Assembly: GCF_009730915.1 (NCBI RefSeq)
Contig: NC_052482.1
Coordinates: forward strand, 248,001 to 312,000
Length of the DNA stretch: 64,000 bases
Direction of reading: 5' to 3'
Source of the DNA: Dioscorea cayenensis subsp. rotundata
Taxonomy: Eukaryota; Streptophyta; Magnoliopsida; Dioscoreales; Dioscoreaceae
How positions within the stretch are numbered: position 1 is the stretch's first letter; each line of letters begins with the position of its first letter. The position numbers and the translations under genes are program-made. Shown in pieces: positions 27,701-37,660 of this stretch. A model generated the notes under the pieces. That model had not been told where the DNA came from. It worked only from the letters and a program-made list of their open reading frames with translations, and did no database searches.

Positions 27701-29314
27701 CCACCGCGTCATGAAGGTTGTCGGGTTTCGTAATATATAGCTCCCTTTGGATCTCCTCTTTCAACCCCCGAAAGGAAACAATTCAACAAGCTCTGTTGGC
27801 TTAATCCCGTCACTCGAGTAGACAAGCACTCGAAAATCTCGGAGGAATGCCGTGACCGTGGTCGATTGCTTCGACTTGAATAGAGAGGCCTCATGGTTGA
27901 CAAAAGAGGACGGCCCAAAACGTAATTCAAGCTTCCGGACGAACTCATCCCAATTGGTGAGTTGATCTGTCGAGTGGAGCCATCGAAACCATCGCCTCGC
28001 GGACCGATCATATAAAACGCAGCAATGGCAAGGCGTTGATCGGCTGGAATTTGGTTGAAAAGGAAGTAATGATTCATTTGAAACAACCAACCTAGCACAT
28101 CGGGCTCGCCGGCAAACAGGGGAACTTCAATCTTAGGTGTACGGGGAGGTGCATTAGAGGAATTGGAGTGGAGTGATGGAGGAGATAGTACTGAAGAGTG
28201 GTGAATGGAAGTATGAGAACTGGGCGATGGAAGTGGAAGTAATGGTGGCTGAGGGGATGAAAATTGTGCAGTCGATGGAGATGCTACTTTGTCAAGGTGC
28301 TGCAGCTTCACCATCATGTCTGTCATGACCGCCTGCTGCGCAGCGAGGGAGTTGCTGAAGGAAATCAAATGATTCGGAATGACTCTTCCGCAGCAGATCG
28401 AATGATTCAGCATGGAGTTGGACTGTAGAACGTAGAGAGTCTATCTTCGCGAACACGAGTCATGGCGAGCGAGCTGATCGGCCAGTGAGGATAGTTGCTC
28501 GTCGATCGCGGCGTGCGCGTGTCACCATGCCGTCGGTCATGGATTCAATGAAAGCACCAAATTGTTGCAGAGAACCTGCAGACCAGGGAAGAGAGAAGAA
28601 GAAGAGAGAAGAAGAAGAGAAGAGAAAAGAAGATTCGAGAGAGAAGAAGGATAATTTGGCCAAAGATGTCCTCTCTTTCATTCCTCATTCCACTTATATG
28701 CAAATCCTTACAGAATCATAACCGAATTAATGACCTGGCATTTCATCAAACACGTGATGTGCCAGAACGTTGTGCAGGAATATCACAACCTTCTCAATTA
28801 ATCTCTCTTTCCTAATTACATCATTCATCAATACTAAGTAATTAATCATTCCACAAATCCTGTATTCATCCCATCACATAGTCTTCATAAAAGTTGGGTC
28901 TCCTTCCATGATTTGGGCGCACACTTCTTCTCACAACAGTGCCATACCTGTTGATGGAGTCAACCTCCTGTGCATCAAGACCAGTCAGTCCTTTTCCCTG
29001 CAACGTCTAAATGCCAAGGATCTTTAGCTTTGGTACAAGTTGAAGCTTCCGATTTTGAACACGTTAAATTGATTTCTTTTGTTTTCCTTTTGAAAAATCA
29101 TGAACAACCAGCTCTTGCTTATTATTTCACTACAGCTATCAGCTCGGATATCTAATCTCCTTCAAATGCAGGTCCAAGGATAACAATTCCAAGGAGTCTC
29201 AGGTGGGCATCTTGTGGTGCAATATCAATGAGCTCTACTGCTGCTCTGCTAGTCCGTCTTTTCAGTCCAGAGTGTGAGCCCCAGAACATAGCTGCTTATG
29301 ATCTTCGCAAATGA
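21788..29314 (+). CDS. small conserved two-transmembrane protein, intron enlarged by a retrotransposon
   Basis: Two exons, 21788-21935 and 29172-29314, join in frame across a 7.2-kb intron to give 96 residues. Exon 1 encodes MALRRALGWSDGELMR... and a first hydrophobic helix (about 30-47, ending FWILCRLHYG). Exon 2 continues with PRITIPRSLRWASCG, a second helix (about 61-79), and ends EPQNIAAYDLRK. The split falls inside a glycine codon. The layout (two helices, a PC-R motif before helix 1) vaguely recalls the cytochrome oxidase assembly factor COX20/FAM36A, but I do not firmly recognise it. The donor GTCTGC is weak. The intron holds a whole gypsy element in antisense orientation, yet both exons look intact, so the gene may still be expressed. 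It converges with the DGAT3-like gene about 400 bases downstream. Confidence 0.75.
23228..23927 (-). repeat. left long terminal repeat (3' LTR of the gypsy element), with internal duplication
   Basis: The first 378 bases match the right LTR without any difference I can see. A second, slightly diverged copy of about 280 bases then follows (23606-23888), before the shared terminal stretch ending GTGCATCA. This LTR is therefore about 700 bp against about 415 bp for its partner. Confidence 0.85.
28563..28977 (-). repeat. right long terminal repeat (5' LTR of the gypsy element)
   Basis: About 415 bp, bounded by TGTTGCAG and GTGCATCA on the plus strand. It is followed directly by the AGACC target duplication. 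On its inner side the minus strand reads TTTGGTGCTTTCATTGA, where the primer-binding site is expected. Confidence 0.88.
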
Positions 29315-29708
29315 ACCAATTCTTACATTTATACAAGTACTTCTCCAAGATTACTTCATAATATTATTGTCTCGAAAATGTAATTGTTACTCTGTAACCA
29401 AGATTTTGTCACTTTGCAATTCAATGAATCTAAGCTTGTAGCTGAATCAGTTTTTCAATTGAATAGTATTATAACTGTATGTAAAAGAACATGTTACATA
29501 GCATCTCAGCTTACATACCTATTTAAAGTATCTATCTTACTACATCAATCTTGGTGACAAGGTAGAGGACATATTTACATGTGAGAGAGAATTACACCAA
29601 AACAAAACAAATAATAGTTTTGTTTTGATGTAAAAAGAACTAGACATTACAGAACAACTCTCTGTACATACACACAAACACACAGAGAGAAAGAAATGAC
29701 TACTAGTT
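29315..29708. terminator. shared 3' region of two convergent genes
   Basis: This holds the 3' UTR of the small two-helix protein gene (+) and of the DGAT3-like gene (-). AT-rich sequence with AATAAA-like stretches is visible, but I cannot place the cleavage sites. No other gene is seen. Confidence 0.5.
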
Positions 29709-30678
29709 TTAAGCTGATGAGAGAGCCAAATCCTTCTTCTCCACAAAAAAGTTGGACACAATAGCACCCACATCCTCCAACCCAACACCAAGATACAGAG
29801 GATTCCTCCCCTGCTTGAGAATCTCCTCTTCACCACCATCTTTTTTCAAGACCCTCACATTTGGTCCATCTCTACACTTGCCCATGCACTTACACCCAAC
29901 AACAGCACCTTCAACACCAACCTTCTTATCAATCTCTTCCAGCAACTGCATTGCTCCTGACCTCTTGCACTTACCACCCATACAAACCTCAATCTTGTTC
30001 ATGAGACCTGCTTGCTTTTCCTCAATCACCAAATTGCTGATACTGTTATTAGATTCATTTCTTGGCATCAATGTCTCAAGGTTTTTAAGTTCCATTGTTG
30101 CAGAGCAGCAATCTGAACCAGAAGAGCAGGAAGACTCACTATCATCATCCTCTTTTTCCTTCATCATCATCATCTTCTTAGCAGCCTTCTTTACAGCCTT
30201 CTCTTCTTTCCTCTTTCTCTTCATCTCCTCATCTTCAACTCTCAACTGTTTCAATTGTTTCAGCAAAACTTCTGCCGCTTCCTACACCATTAAATTCACA
30301 ACAAACACATCAATCATACAACACTACATGAATTTGCATGGAAATTTTTAACATTAAAACATATGGTTTCAAATAGCTTACAGAGAACATCTTGTTCTGG
30401 ATCTCCCCTGTTAAGCCATGTTCATGCTCAACTCCAAATCCAATGGAGTAAAGTGCTGAAAGGTCCTTCTCCAATCCCTTCACCAATTTGGCCCTCTTCT
30501 TCTTCTCATCCTTCTTCTTTCCTCCACAAGAGACATAGTACCTCAAATGCCCATCATCAACAAATCTCCTACCAGGCACTGATACTATTCCTTTCCTCAC
30601 CATCCCTCTCCTTCCAGACAACCATCCCTCACCGGTGACCACCGTTGATTGCCGGAGAACTGCACCGGAGGCCTCCAT
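29709..30678 (-). CDS. DGAT3: soluble DGAT3-like [2Fe-2S] diacylglycerol acyltransferase
   Basis: Two exons (30678-30382 and 30281-29709) join in phase 0 to give 289 residues. The N-terminal part may include a short targeting peptide. The middle is strongly basic (KRKRKEEKAVKKAAKK) and then acidic/Ser-rich. The C-terminus carries a thioredoxin-like ferredoxin domain with VCMGGKCKRSGA (Cys199, Cys204) and GCKCMGKCRDGPNVRV (Cys229, Cys231, Cys235). That signature is characteristic of plant DGAT3, described as a soluble iron-sulphur acyltransferase in triacylglycerol formation, unlike membrane-bound DGAT1 and DGAT2. The family match is strong; the enzyme activity is inferred. A (CT)n tract lies just upstream of the start (about 30695-30721). 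Confidence 0.88.
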
Positions 30679-31280
30679 ATCTCGCCGGAAAGAGAGACTG
30701 TGAGAGAGAGAGAGAGAGAGAGGGAATCGGAGGTTGCTTCTGGGGAAGAAGAAGTCTATAGCGGGAAAGAATAAATTTTTTTAAGAAATTTATAAGCAAA
30801 ACGAAAGGGAAAAAAAGGTTGATTACGTGGCGTAATATTATTGGTTGTAGGATGACGTGGACCAATGATTATGTTTGGAGTTCGGAGCTCGTGGACGTTG
30901 GTCGTTGGCCACGCCCAGACTTCGTCCTTCCGTTCTCCCGCCACGCTCGTACGAGAATCATGCACCGTTGGATCTTGCTTTGGATGATCGGACGGACATA
31001 GAAGCGACATCTGGTTCGCATGCTGGCTTCAAGCCCGACACGTGGTCCGTATATTTTTTAGATGACGAAAACACCCTTTACATTATTTGTTTTCTCTTTT
31101 GTGTCCTTTTGGATTAGAGTGAAGATGACCTGGTAATAAATAACGAAAAACATTAATTAATCTCCAAATTTAGTGTTTGATAGACTGGATAATTTTCTGT
31201 TTAATAAAAATGACAAGCATTATACATTAGGGTGTAAAGATTAAAAATTAATTATCTAATCTACACCTTGTACTGGAGAC
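30679..31280. other. DGAT3 upstream region
   Basis: The first bases hold a purine/pyrimidine tract and likely the leader of the DGAT3-like gene. Around 30840-31010 the sequence is GC-richer with several ACGTGG or CCACG cores (for example 30833 and 31040), which could bind bZIP or bHLH factors. No gene is supported. Confidence 0.4.
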
Positions 31281-31769
31281 GGGTAAATTTTTCCCGTGAG
31301 CATCTAATTTTGGCCTTATATCAATTTGAGCAATGTATTTCAATTTGTATCAAAATGAGCACCAAATTTTAATTTCAATTCTCCAATAGGGTAATTGGGG
31401 ATTTCCGGTGGATTTTTGGTGACGTGGACGCCGAAAAACTTGTGTGGCTGCCCTGGGTCCACGTCACTGACTTACCTACTTAACCAATGTGGTGTTTTTT
31501 TGTCCACGTAGGATGTACACGTCAGTTATTGTAAATTAATGTAGTGTTTTTTTTGTCCAGATAGGATGAGTTGGTGAGTCGGTGAAATGGACCTAGGGCA
31601 TCTAGACAAGCTTTCCGGCGTCCACATCACCAAAAATCCACCCGAAATCTCCAATTACCCCATCAGAGAAATGAAATTAAAGTTTGATGCTCATTTTGAT
31701 ACAAATTGAAAGTTAGTGCTCAAACTGATATAAGACCAAACTTAGGTACTTACTGAAAAAATTTATCCT
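31281..31769. mobile_element. non-autonomous Mutator-type MITE with long inverted repeats
   Basis: A 489-bp element with terminal inverted repeats of roughly 200 bp each (left about 31281-31480, right about 31570-31769, around 80% identical by eye). It is flanked by an exact 9-bp duplication, ACTGGAGAC, at 31272-31280 and 31770-31778. The 9-bp duplication and long inverted repeats are the mark of Mutator-like elements. It has no coding capacity. Two short direct repeats (GTGTTTTTTTGTCCA-like) lie in its centre. Confidence 0.85.
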
Positions 31770-32379
31770 ACTGGAGACAAAAGATTTGAGTTACGAACTC
31801 GTACTTACACTTGACGAGTCTAGAACCTGAGTCCTTTTAATTATCTCACCCTCGTTTTTCACAATAAAATCAACTACCCCTAAACAAGATAAATTTTTTA
31901 ATTTATTTGTATAATAAGTGATAATAAGTGGAGTAATAGAATGAATAAGAAGGGGTTTAAATGTAATTTCAAAATAAGAATTAACAATAAATAAAATGGA
32001 TGAGATCAACAATGGACGGCTTGAAAGGAATGTCCTCCTCTGAAGGTGGAATATTACTCGGAATATGACTTTTTCAAAGAAGTCGGTCCCCTCATTTTCC
32101 ACGTTAAGTTGATTTGATTTGAAACAAATAAATGATCAGTCAATGATCAACAGTTTCTTCAGAAATTAATGCAAACAACTGCATTTTGATTTGCAGACGT
32201 TTCAATCAAATAAAATAAGACCGCACATTGAAGCACAAAGAAATTCAAACTTCAAATACTGAATGCACAGTAAACACAATATGATAAAATTTTAGTGATG
32301 AATGAGATCAGATTAGAATTATTATTCAATGTATCAATTTGCTAGACAATGTGTGGTAATAAATTTCACAAGATATGAA
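31770..32379. other. spacer downstream of the pseudouridine synthase gene
   Basis: AT-rich sequence without a gene. The right part should contain the 3' UTR of the pseudouridine synthase gene. Confidence 0.5.
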
Positions 32380-34865
32380 TTAATAGAATGGAAGCTTGCA
32401 TTTGCTCACAGTATGAGTCCTGCCAAAACTAATTGCTGGAGAACCAGCAGGAAGCTTCAGTAGTTCAGTGTCATAGTTGATTGACATGAGACACAGTCCA
32501 TGAGGTGGTGCTGATAGAGCGTACCTTGCGAGTGCCCTCCGATCCCGGGCAGCTAAAATCTCCGGTATGATGTCGGGAGGCAGTGCTTCTCTTCCAATTT
32601 GCAACAGCAAAGCTACCTTCAGAAACAAAATCACAAGCCAAAATTATTAAAACAGAAACAATGGTTCAAAACTGGATAATTAATACTTGCAACTTACCAT
32701 GTTCCTTACTTGTCTGAATAAAAAACCAGTTCCGTCAACCTCAAGCTGTAGCATATGTCCCTGCCATAATAGAATCAGATATCCATGTAACTCCACGTAG
32801 AACAAATATGATGAACTAAAAATATATCTTTTACAAGGCTGCATGTCATACCATCTCAACAACATCAAAGCGGAAAATTTCTTTCACAGGATTTGGCAAT
32901 CGATCGTTATGTGATGCATTAGCAAAAGATGAGAAGTCATGCTTGCCCACAAAATGTAATGCGGCCTCCCTCATGACTTCAGGATTGAGTTTGTGAACAC
33001 TATGATATGCATATTGGCATTGAAATGGATCCATAATCGCATTATTATATATCTTGTAATGATAGATCTTGCTCTTCGTGGAGAAACGAGCATGGAATTC
33101 TGGACATGTTGGACCGATTTCCCTTACTCGAATTTCACGGGGAAGAAGCCCATTAACTGCAGCATGAAGACTTTCCAAGCTATCATAGGTGAAAGGAGTA
33201 ACAAAGTGTGCAACCTGAAAATTTTAGCAAAATAACACGACCTTGGTTTCATGGTCATTAGCAGATTCTCACAGAGTAGACTATCATTAAATGTGAAAGC
33301 TTCTGAAGACCATAGGATTTTTAAAGAAGAAAACTGGAAAGTTAGCTAAATTTCACAAGAACATCAGATGGAAGCCTGAAGCAATTGCTCACTTATGTCT
33401 CTCAAACAAACAATAACAAAATGTGATCATGCTATGACATTCTTAAACACCAGTACGAAGTCTGACCTGGCCCCAGGCATGAACACCACTATCAGTCCTG
33501 CTTGCACCAACTAAAGAAAGCTCCTTGCGTTCAAGCTTTGTGATACAAGTCAATGCCCTTTCTATGATGCACTGAATGGTAGGTGGTGATTCTTGATACT
33601 GCCAACCTGAAATGTAATTCTGAAATTTGAGGAATCAATACAGAAAAAAACTAATGGTCATTACATTTAAAATTGAAAAACATAAGAATGCAGCTCATTC
33701 ATCCAGGTAAAAGCTTTAATTTCTTGATCTGAGATGATCAATAGCAGTTGATGCTTTCAGCTTAGATAAGTTTTCTGGGTGCTCTCATGTTTGTATAAAC
33801 CATTCAAGTCCCAAGGGTTAAAGGTGTGTGTTTTAGTCTGTTTAGTGTGATAGCTGTCCATTATCATACATTATCATAATTTGCTTTTAAATATATCTTT
33901 TGATGATGTCAAACCAGTTTGGCTAAAACACATCAAAATTCAACAAATAAAATTACAAGAAGGACATTCGAATACAAGCAACAAGTGGTCAAAAAGCAAG
34001 CTTTACAGTTCATGCAAATAATACTGATGCATCAGTTTCCTTATACATTTTTTTTGTTTGTTCTCTTTTTCAATTACTGAATGGATAAACCAGTGTTAGA
34101 GTCTAAAAACAAAGAACTCCAGTAACCAAGCTCATTTCTCAAGCCGTAATGCCCTAAAGTAAATTAAATTCAGAAACTTTGCTATTGCTATATTATGTTT
34201 ATTTAGACATTTAGAAAACCAGAGCTCTAAAGAGGAAAGGATCCAGAGTCACAGCATAAGGTACTACCATATATCTTACTGTAAACAAGAACAATCCTAT
34301 AAATAATACACTCAAAATTTGATACATGAAACAATTCTTATGGTTTGTCCCCCAAATTATAAGAAAAATTCCCACATATGGCACAGTGATCAAGCATGAC
34401 AAACTACACAAGAGCTTCATAAAATTTAAACATAAAAATCATATCTTGAACACAAACAACAATAATTGCAAACAATCCAAACAGTAATACTCAAGAAAAA
34501 AGCAGGAAATCTATATAATATACATTCACATTTTGGATTTCTAGCAAGCATGATAAGCCAAAACCGAAACAGCGATTCAGTGAGTGAACCTCTGAATTTA
34601 GCGCCATCATACGCAATGACCATCCTCCACTTATGAAAGCTTGGGCGAACCAGCTCGTCCTGCTGGTTCTCCACCTCCAAACCATCCTGCAAATATAATA
34701 GCAACAACAACAACAACAACAACAAAAAATCATCGGCAAGAGCTGGAATAGAGAGAGATAGAGACAGAGGCAAGAAGAGATAGTGAAGAAGTAGAGCTAT
34801 ACTGCGGAGCTGAAGAAGGAGCGAAGAGGAGTGGAAGAGTAGAAGCCAAGGGCCGCAAAACCCAT
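32380..34865 (-). CDS. TruA-family tRNA pseudouridine synthase, likely organellar
   Basis: Six exons, read leftward (34865-34803, 34686-34590, 33606-33467, 33214-32852, 32760-32698, 32616-32380), give 320 residues. The first exon (MGFAALGFYSSTPLRSFFSS) resembles an organelle targeting peptide. The catalytic region starts with WRMVIAYDGAKFRGWQYQ. The conserved motif SRTDSGVHAWGQ carries the catalytic Asp92. FLFRQVRNM near the C-terminus is another family hallmark, and the length is close to bacterial TruA. The enzyme isomerises uridines in the tRNA anticodon arm, classically positions 38-40. Intron 1 contains a (CAA)n tract (about 34702-34726). Plastid or mitochondrial location is inferred from exon 1 only. 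Confidence 0.9.
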
Positions 34866-34975
34866 GGCTTTGCTCTCTCAAGCAGGGTTTATCGAAGAGT
34901 TGGGAGACGATGAAGAAGGACGAGTAGATAATAGTTTAACGGATTCGGGCCTCATCCATGGGCTGGGCTTGCATC
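34866..34975 (-). promoter_or_regulatory. promoter of the TruA gene with adjacent site II elements
   Basis: Two adjoining TGGGCT hexamers lie at 34959-34964 and 34964-34969, with a GGGCC at 34947-34951. Site II elements (TGGGCC/T) are common in plant genes for ribosome, tRNA and organelle functions, which suits a tRNA-modifying enzyme. Position and spacing only; no proof of use. Confidence 0.4.
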
Positions 34976-34978
34976 CGA

Positions 34979-35009
<31 letters not shown>

Positions 35010-37600
35010 TATTTTATTTATTTTTTGAGTGTTTTATCATCATAGATTTGTTGTTTTTATAATTTTATATTTATTTAAAAATGTATTTTTTTTTAATATG
35101 ATCATTTGTTCTTTTTTTTATAATCTATTACGGAAACATCTATATTTTTTATTTTTTTATTTTTACATGTGAAAAAATCAAACTCAAAACTAATTGTTTA
35201 AATTACTTAAATCTAAATTACCACTGAGACCGATCTTATTGGTTTATGTTGTTTGATTTTGTACCTTATTTTATTTTTTTTGGGTTTTTTAAGACAGTTT
35301 GTAACTTATTTTTTAATATATATATATATATATAAATACTAATATGAGAAATGAGCTCAACTATGCTGCTTGGACCAATCTTATTAGTTATGACTTTCTT
35401 CTCTTTCAAAATTAAAGATAAATTTTTATAAATTATTGTAATTCGCCCTTGTTTATTAAAAAATTACAACGGACTCTAGAATTTATCATATTCCACTAAA
35501 AAATTAAAATTATCATTTTTGAGAAAAGTAAGCCAACTACTTTGATAAGAAGCAACACAAATCCTACCAAAGCCTCAATTATGGAGATGATCATTGACTT
35601 ACTATTATAATACACTCTTATGTCACTCATATTTTCAATGATTAACTATATATTAATTCCTCAAACAAATAGGATAACATTTATAATTTGTTAATTGGAT
35701 TCATCACGTACGTCCACCACATAAAATGTCATTAATCCATGTTTTACAACAAATTAATTACATAAAAATTGGAATTTTGAACCATTTGATGGACTATAGA
35801 CACAGCAACTTTATTTGGTGGCAATTGAATTATATATCCTTACTTGCACAACCATATAAAGTATCTACATAGATTAAATTTATTAAAATTTTAAAGAAAA
35901 AATTTATTTTAATTTATTTCCTCAATCATAGGAATCGTCCATATGTTTCCCAATTAGTCACATTAAACTTAAAGATATTATTATAAAATATATCAACATG
36001 TTCTTAAGGTTTAAGGTGCATCAAGATGTATAAATTATTCATCATCATTCTTTTAATAAAATACAAGAAAGAGTTGGTAAGCAATGTCTGTCAATCAGAT
36101 GAACATAGTTGCATCTGTGAACATTGCTTTCACCTTTCCATTCATATGATACGGATTAATTTATTAAATTAAGACAATTTTGAATCTACATAAAAGAACT
36201 CATACTTGAATAATAGACTTTCATAAATTAATTTTCAGAATCCACAGAGAAATTTAATCATTATAACTGTGAAAAGCAGTGAATTATTTAGCAAATAAGT
36301 AACCAATAAAATAATAACGTTTGTAAAATATATAACAATATTAAATCAGTAAAATCACCTATCACCTCTTTAAAGCTTTCAATTTATCCACTTTGTCCTT
36401 ATTTTTTTTTCATGCTTATCAATTTCACTTCTTTTATTATGTTTTTTCACTTAGGATGTATTATAAAACAAACAGTTATAAAAAAACATTAGTTATGATG
36501 ATTTATCTTTAGAGACAATAGACAATAAACATCTCTCACTTAGAATTTGTCAAAAGACAGATGACTATAAAAAAACATTACTTACAGTGATTTATTGACC
36601 CTTACCTTAGAGATTTTTTAACTATATTAAACATCACATAAGATAGTGAAAATCCACATATATACACTAAAAAATTTGTAAAAACTATAGTTAGCTAATA
36701 AACATTTTGATTATTATTTATTTTTAATATATTCATAATTTTTTAATATAAAAACCCCCTTAATTTATTGAAACTAGAGTTGCCCTAAACTGTAGAGGAC
36801 CCCCTTCCCCTTAGCTTTCCATAGGCTTCATGATATTTGATTTTTTTTTAAAAGCAAAATTACCATTTTATATTCCTTCATTCAACCTATCCTTAATGCA
36901 TGATAGATTGTAAGACAAAAGCCTAACAAGCTTAATTTATTAATATTAAATTTCTTTCACGGAGTGTTGTGTCAAGAAAAAGAATGTTAATTTTTCTAAG
37001 TTATAAATATAAAAATGTTAAAGAATTATCTCCACCCTATTGCGCACTTCTAATATAGTCTATTAGTATTTCATAAATTATTTATATTTTTAAATTAATT
37101 TCTTTGAAATATTCTCTATCATTAAGTAGCGTTGAGTGGCATGCGTTTGACATCCATCCTGATCAATCAATTTTCTTCCATAAAATATTAAAATTTAATA
37201 AACTTGCTTTAATTTTTTTTCATAAAAACAATTTTAAACATGTTAACATCCTAATCAATCAATTTTCTTTCATAAAATATTAAAATTCGATAAGCTTGCT
37301 TTAAATTGTTCATAAAAACAATTTCAAACATGTTAACCCACTATGTGTAACCTTGTTTTAATCGTATTTTTATCAATTTTAAAAAAAATTTAAAAAAAAT
37401 CGATAAAAAAAAATAAATTGGTCCACGTCATCCATCACGTAGTGGTCGTTTAGGCGGTCAATTTTTTAGGTGACGTTATTGAATTGGATGACATAAATAA
37501 AAAAAACCCTAATTTTGGGTTATGTTATGCGTCCACGTTTCTCGTCCTTCGATAAATATAACAATCGAGTCAAGATCGCACGCCGGAGCGCTCACTCTCA
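34979..37600. other. AT-rich spacer between TruA and CIPK1
   Basis: No gene is supported. It begins with a (TTA)n tract (34979-35009) and includes a (TA)n tract near 35311-35332 and a 92-bp tandem duplication at 37155-37338. The last ~60 bases look like the leader of the CIPK gene. Confidence 0.6.
37155..37338. repeat. 92-bp tandem duplication
   Basis: Two head-to-tail units (37155-37246 and 37247-37338), each starting CATCCTRATCAATC and ending CATGTTAAC. They share about 90% of positions by eye. Confidence 0.8.
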
Positions 37601-37660
37601 ACCTTCATAGGTTCGAGATCACGTCTCCGGCGATCATCGGAGAAGTGGAGACCTCGCGTG

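Larger units (their letters stand above)
23228..28977 (-). mobile_element. Ty3/gypsy (chromovirus-type) LTR retrotransposon, broken, inside an intron
   Basis: An element of 5750 bp reading leftward, flanked on both sides by the 5-bp target duplication AGACC (23223-23227 and 28978-28982). Its ends are direct repeats beginning TG and ending CA. Going leftward from about 28415 I recognise a gag-like region, a retropepsin-like region (near 27300), reverse transcriptase (about 25800-26600), RNase H (about 25380-25760), integrase (about 24400-25250) and a C-terminal chromodomain-like stretch (about 23950-24150). That order is Ty3/gypsy, and the chromodomain points to a chromovirus. The coding region looks broken in several places, roughly five to ten. 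The near-identity of shared end-repeat sequence suggests a recent insertion. It lies antisense to the host gene. Confidence 0.93.
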
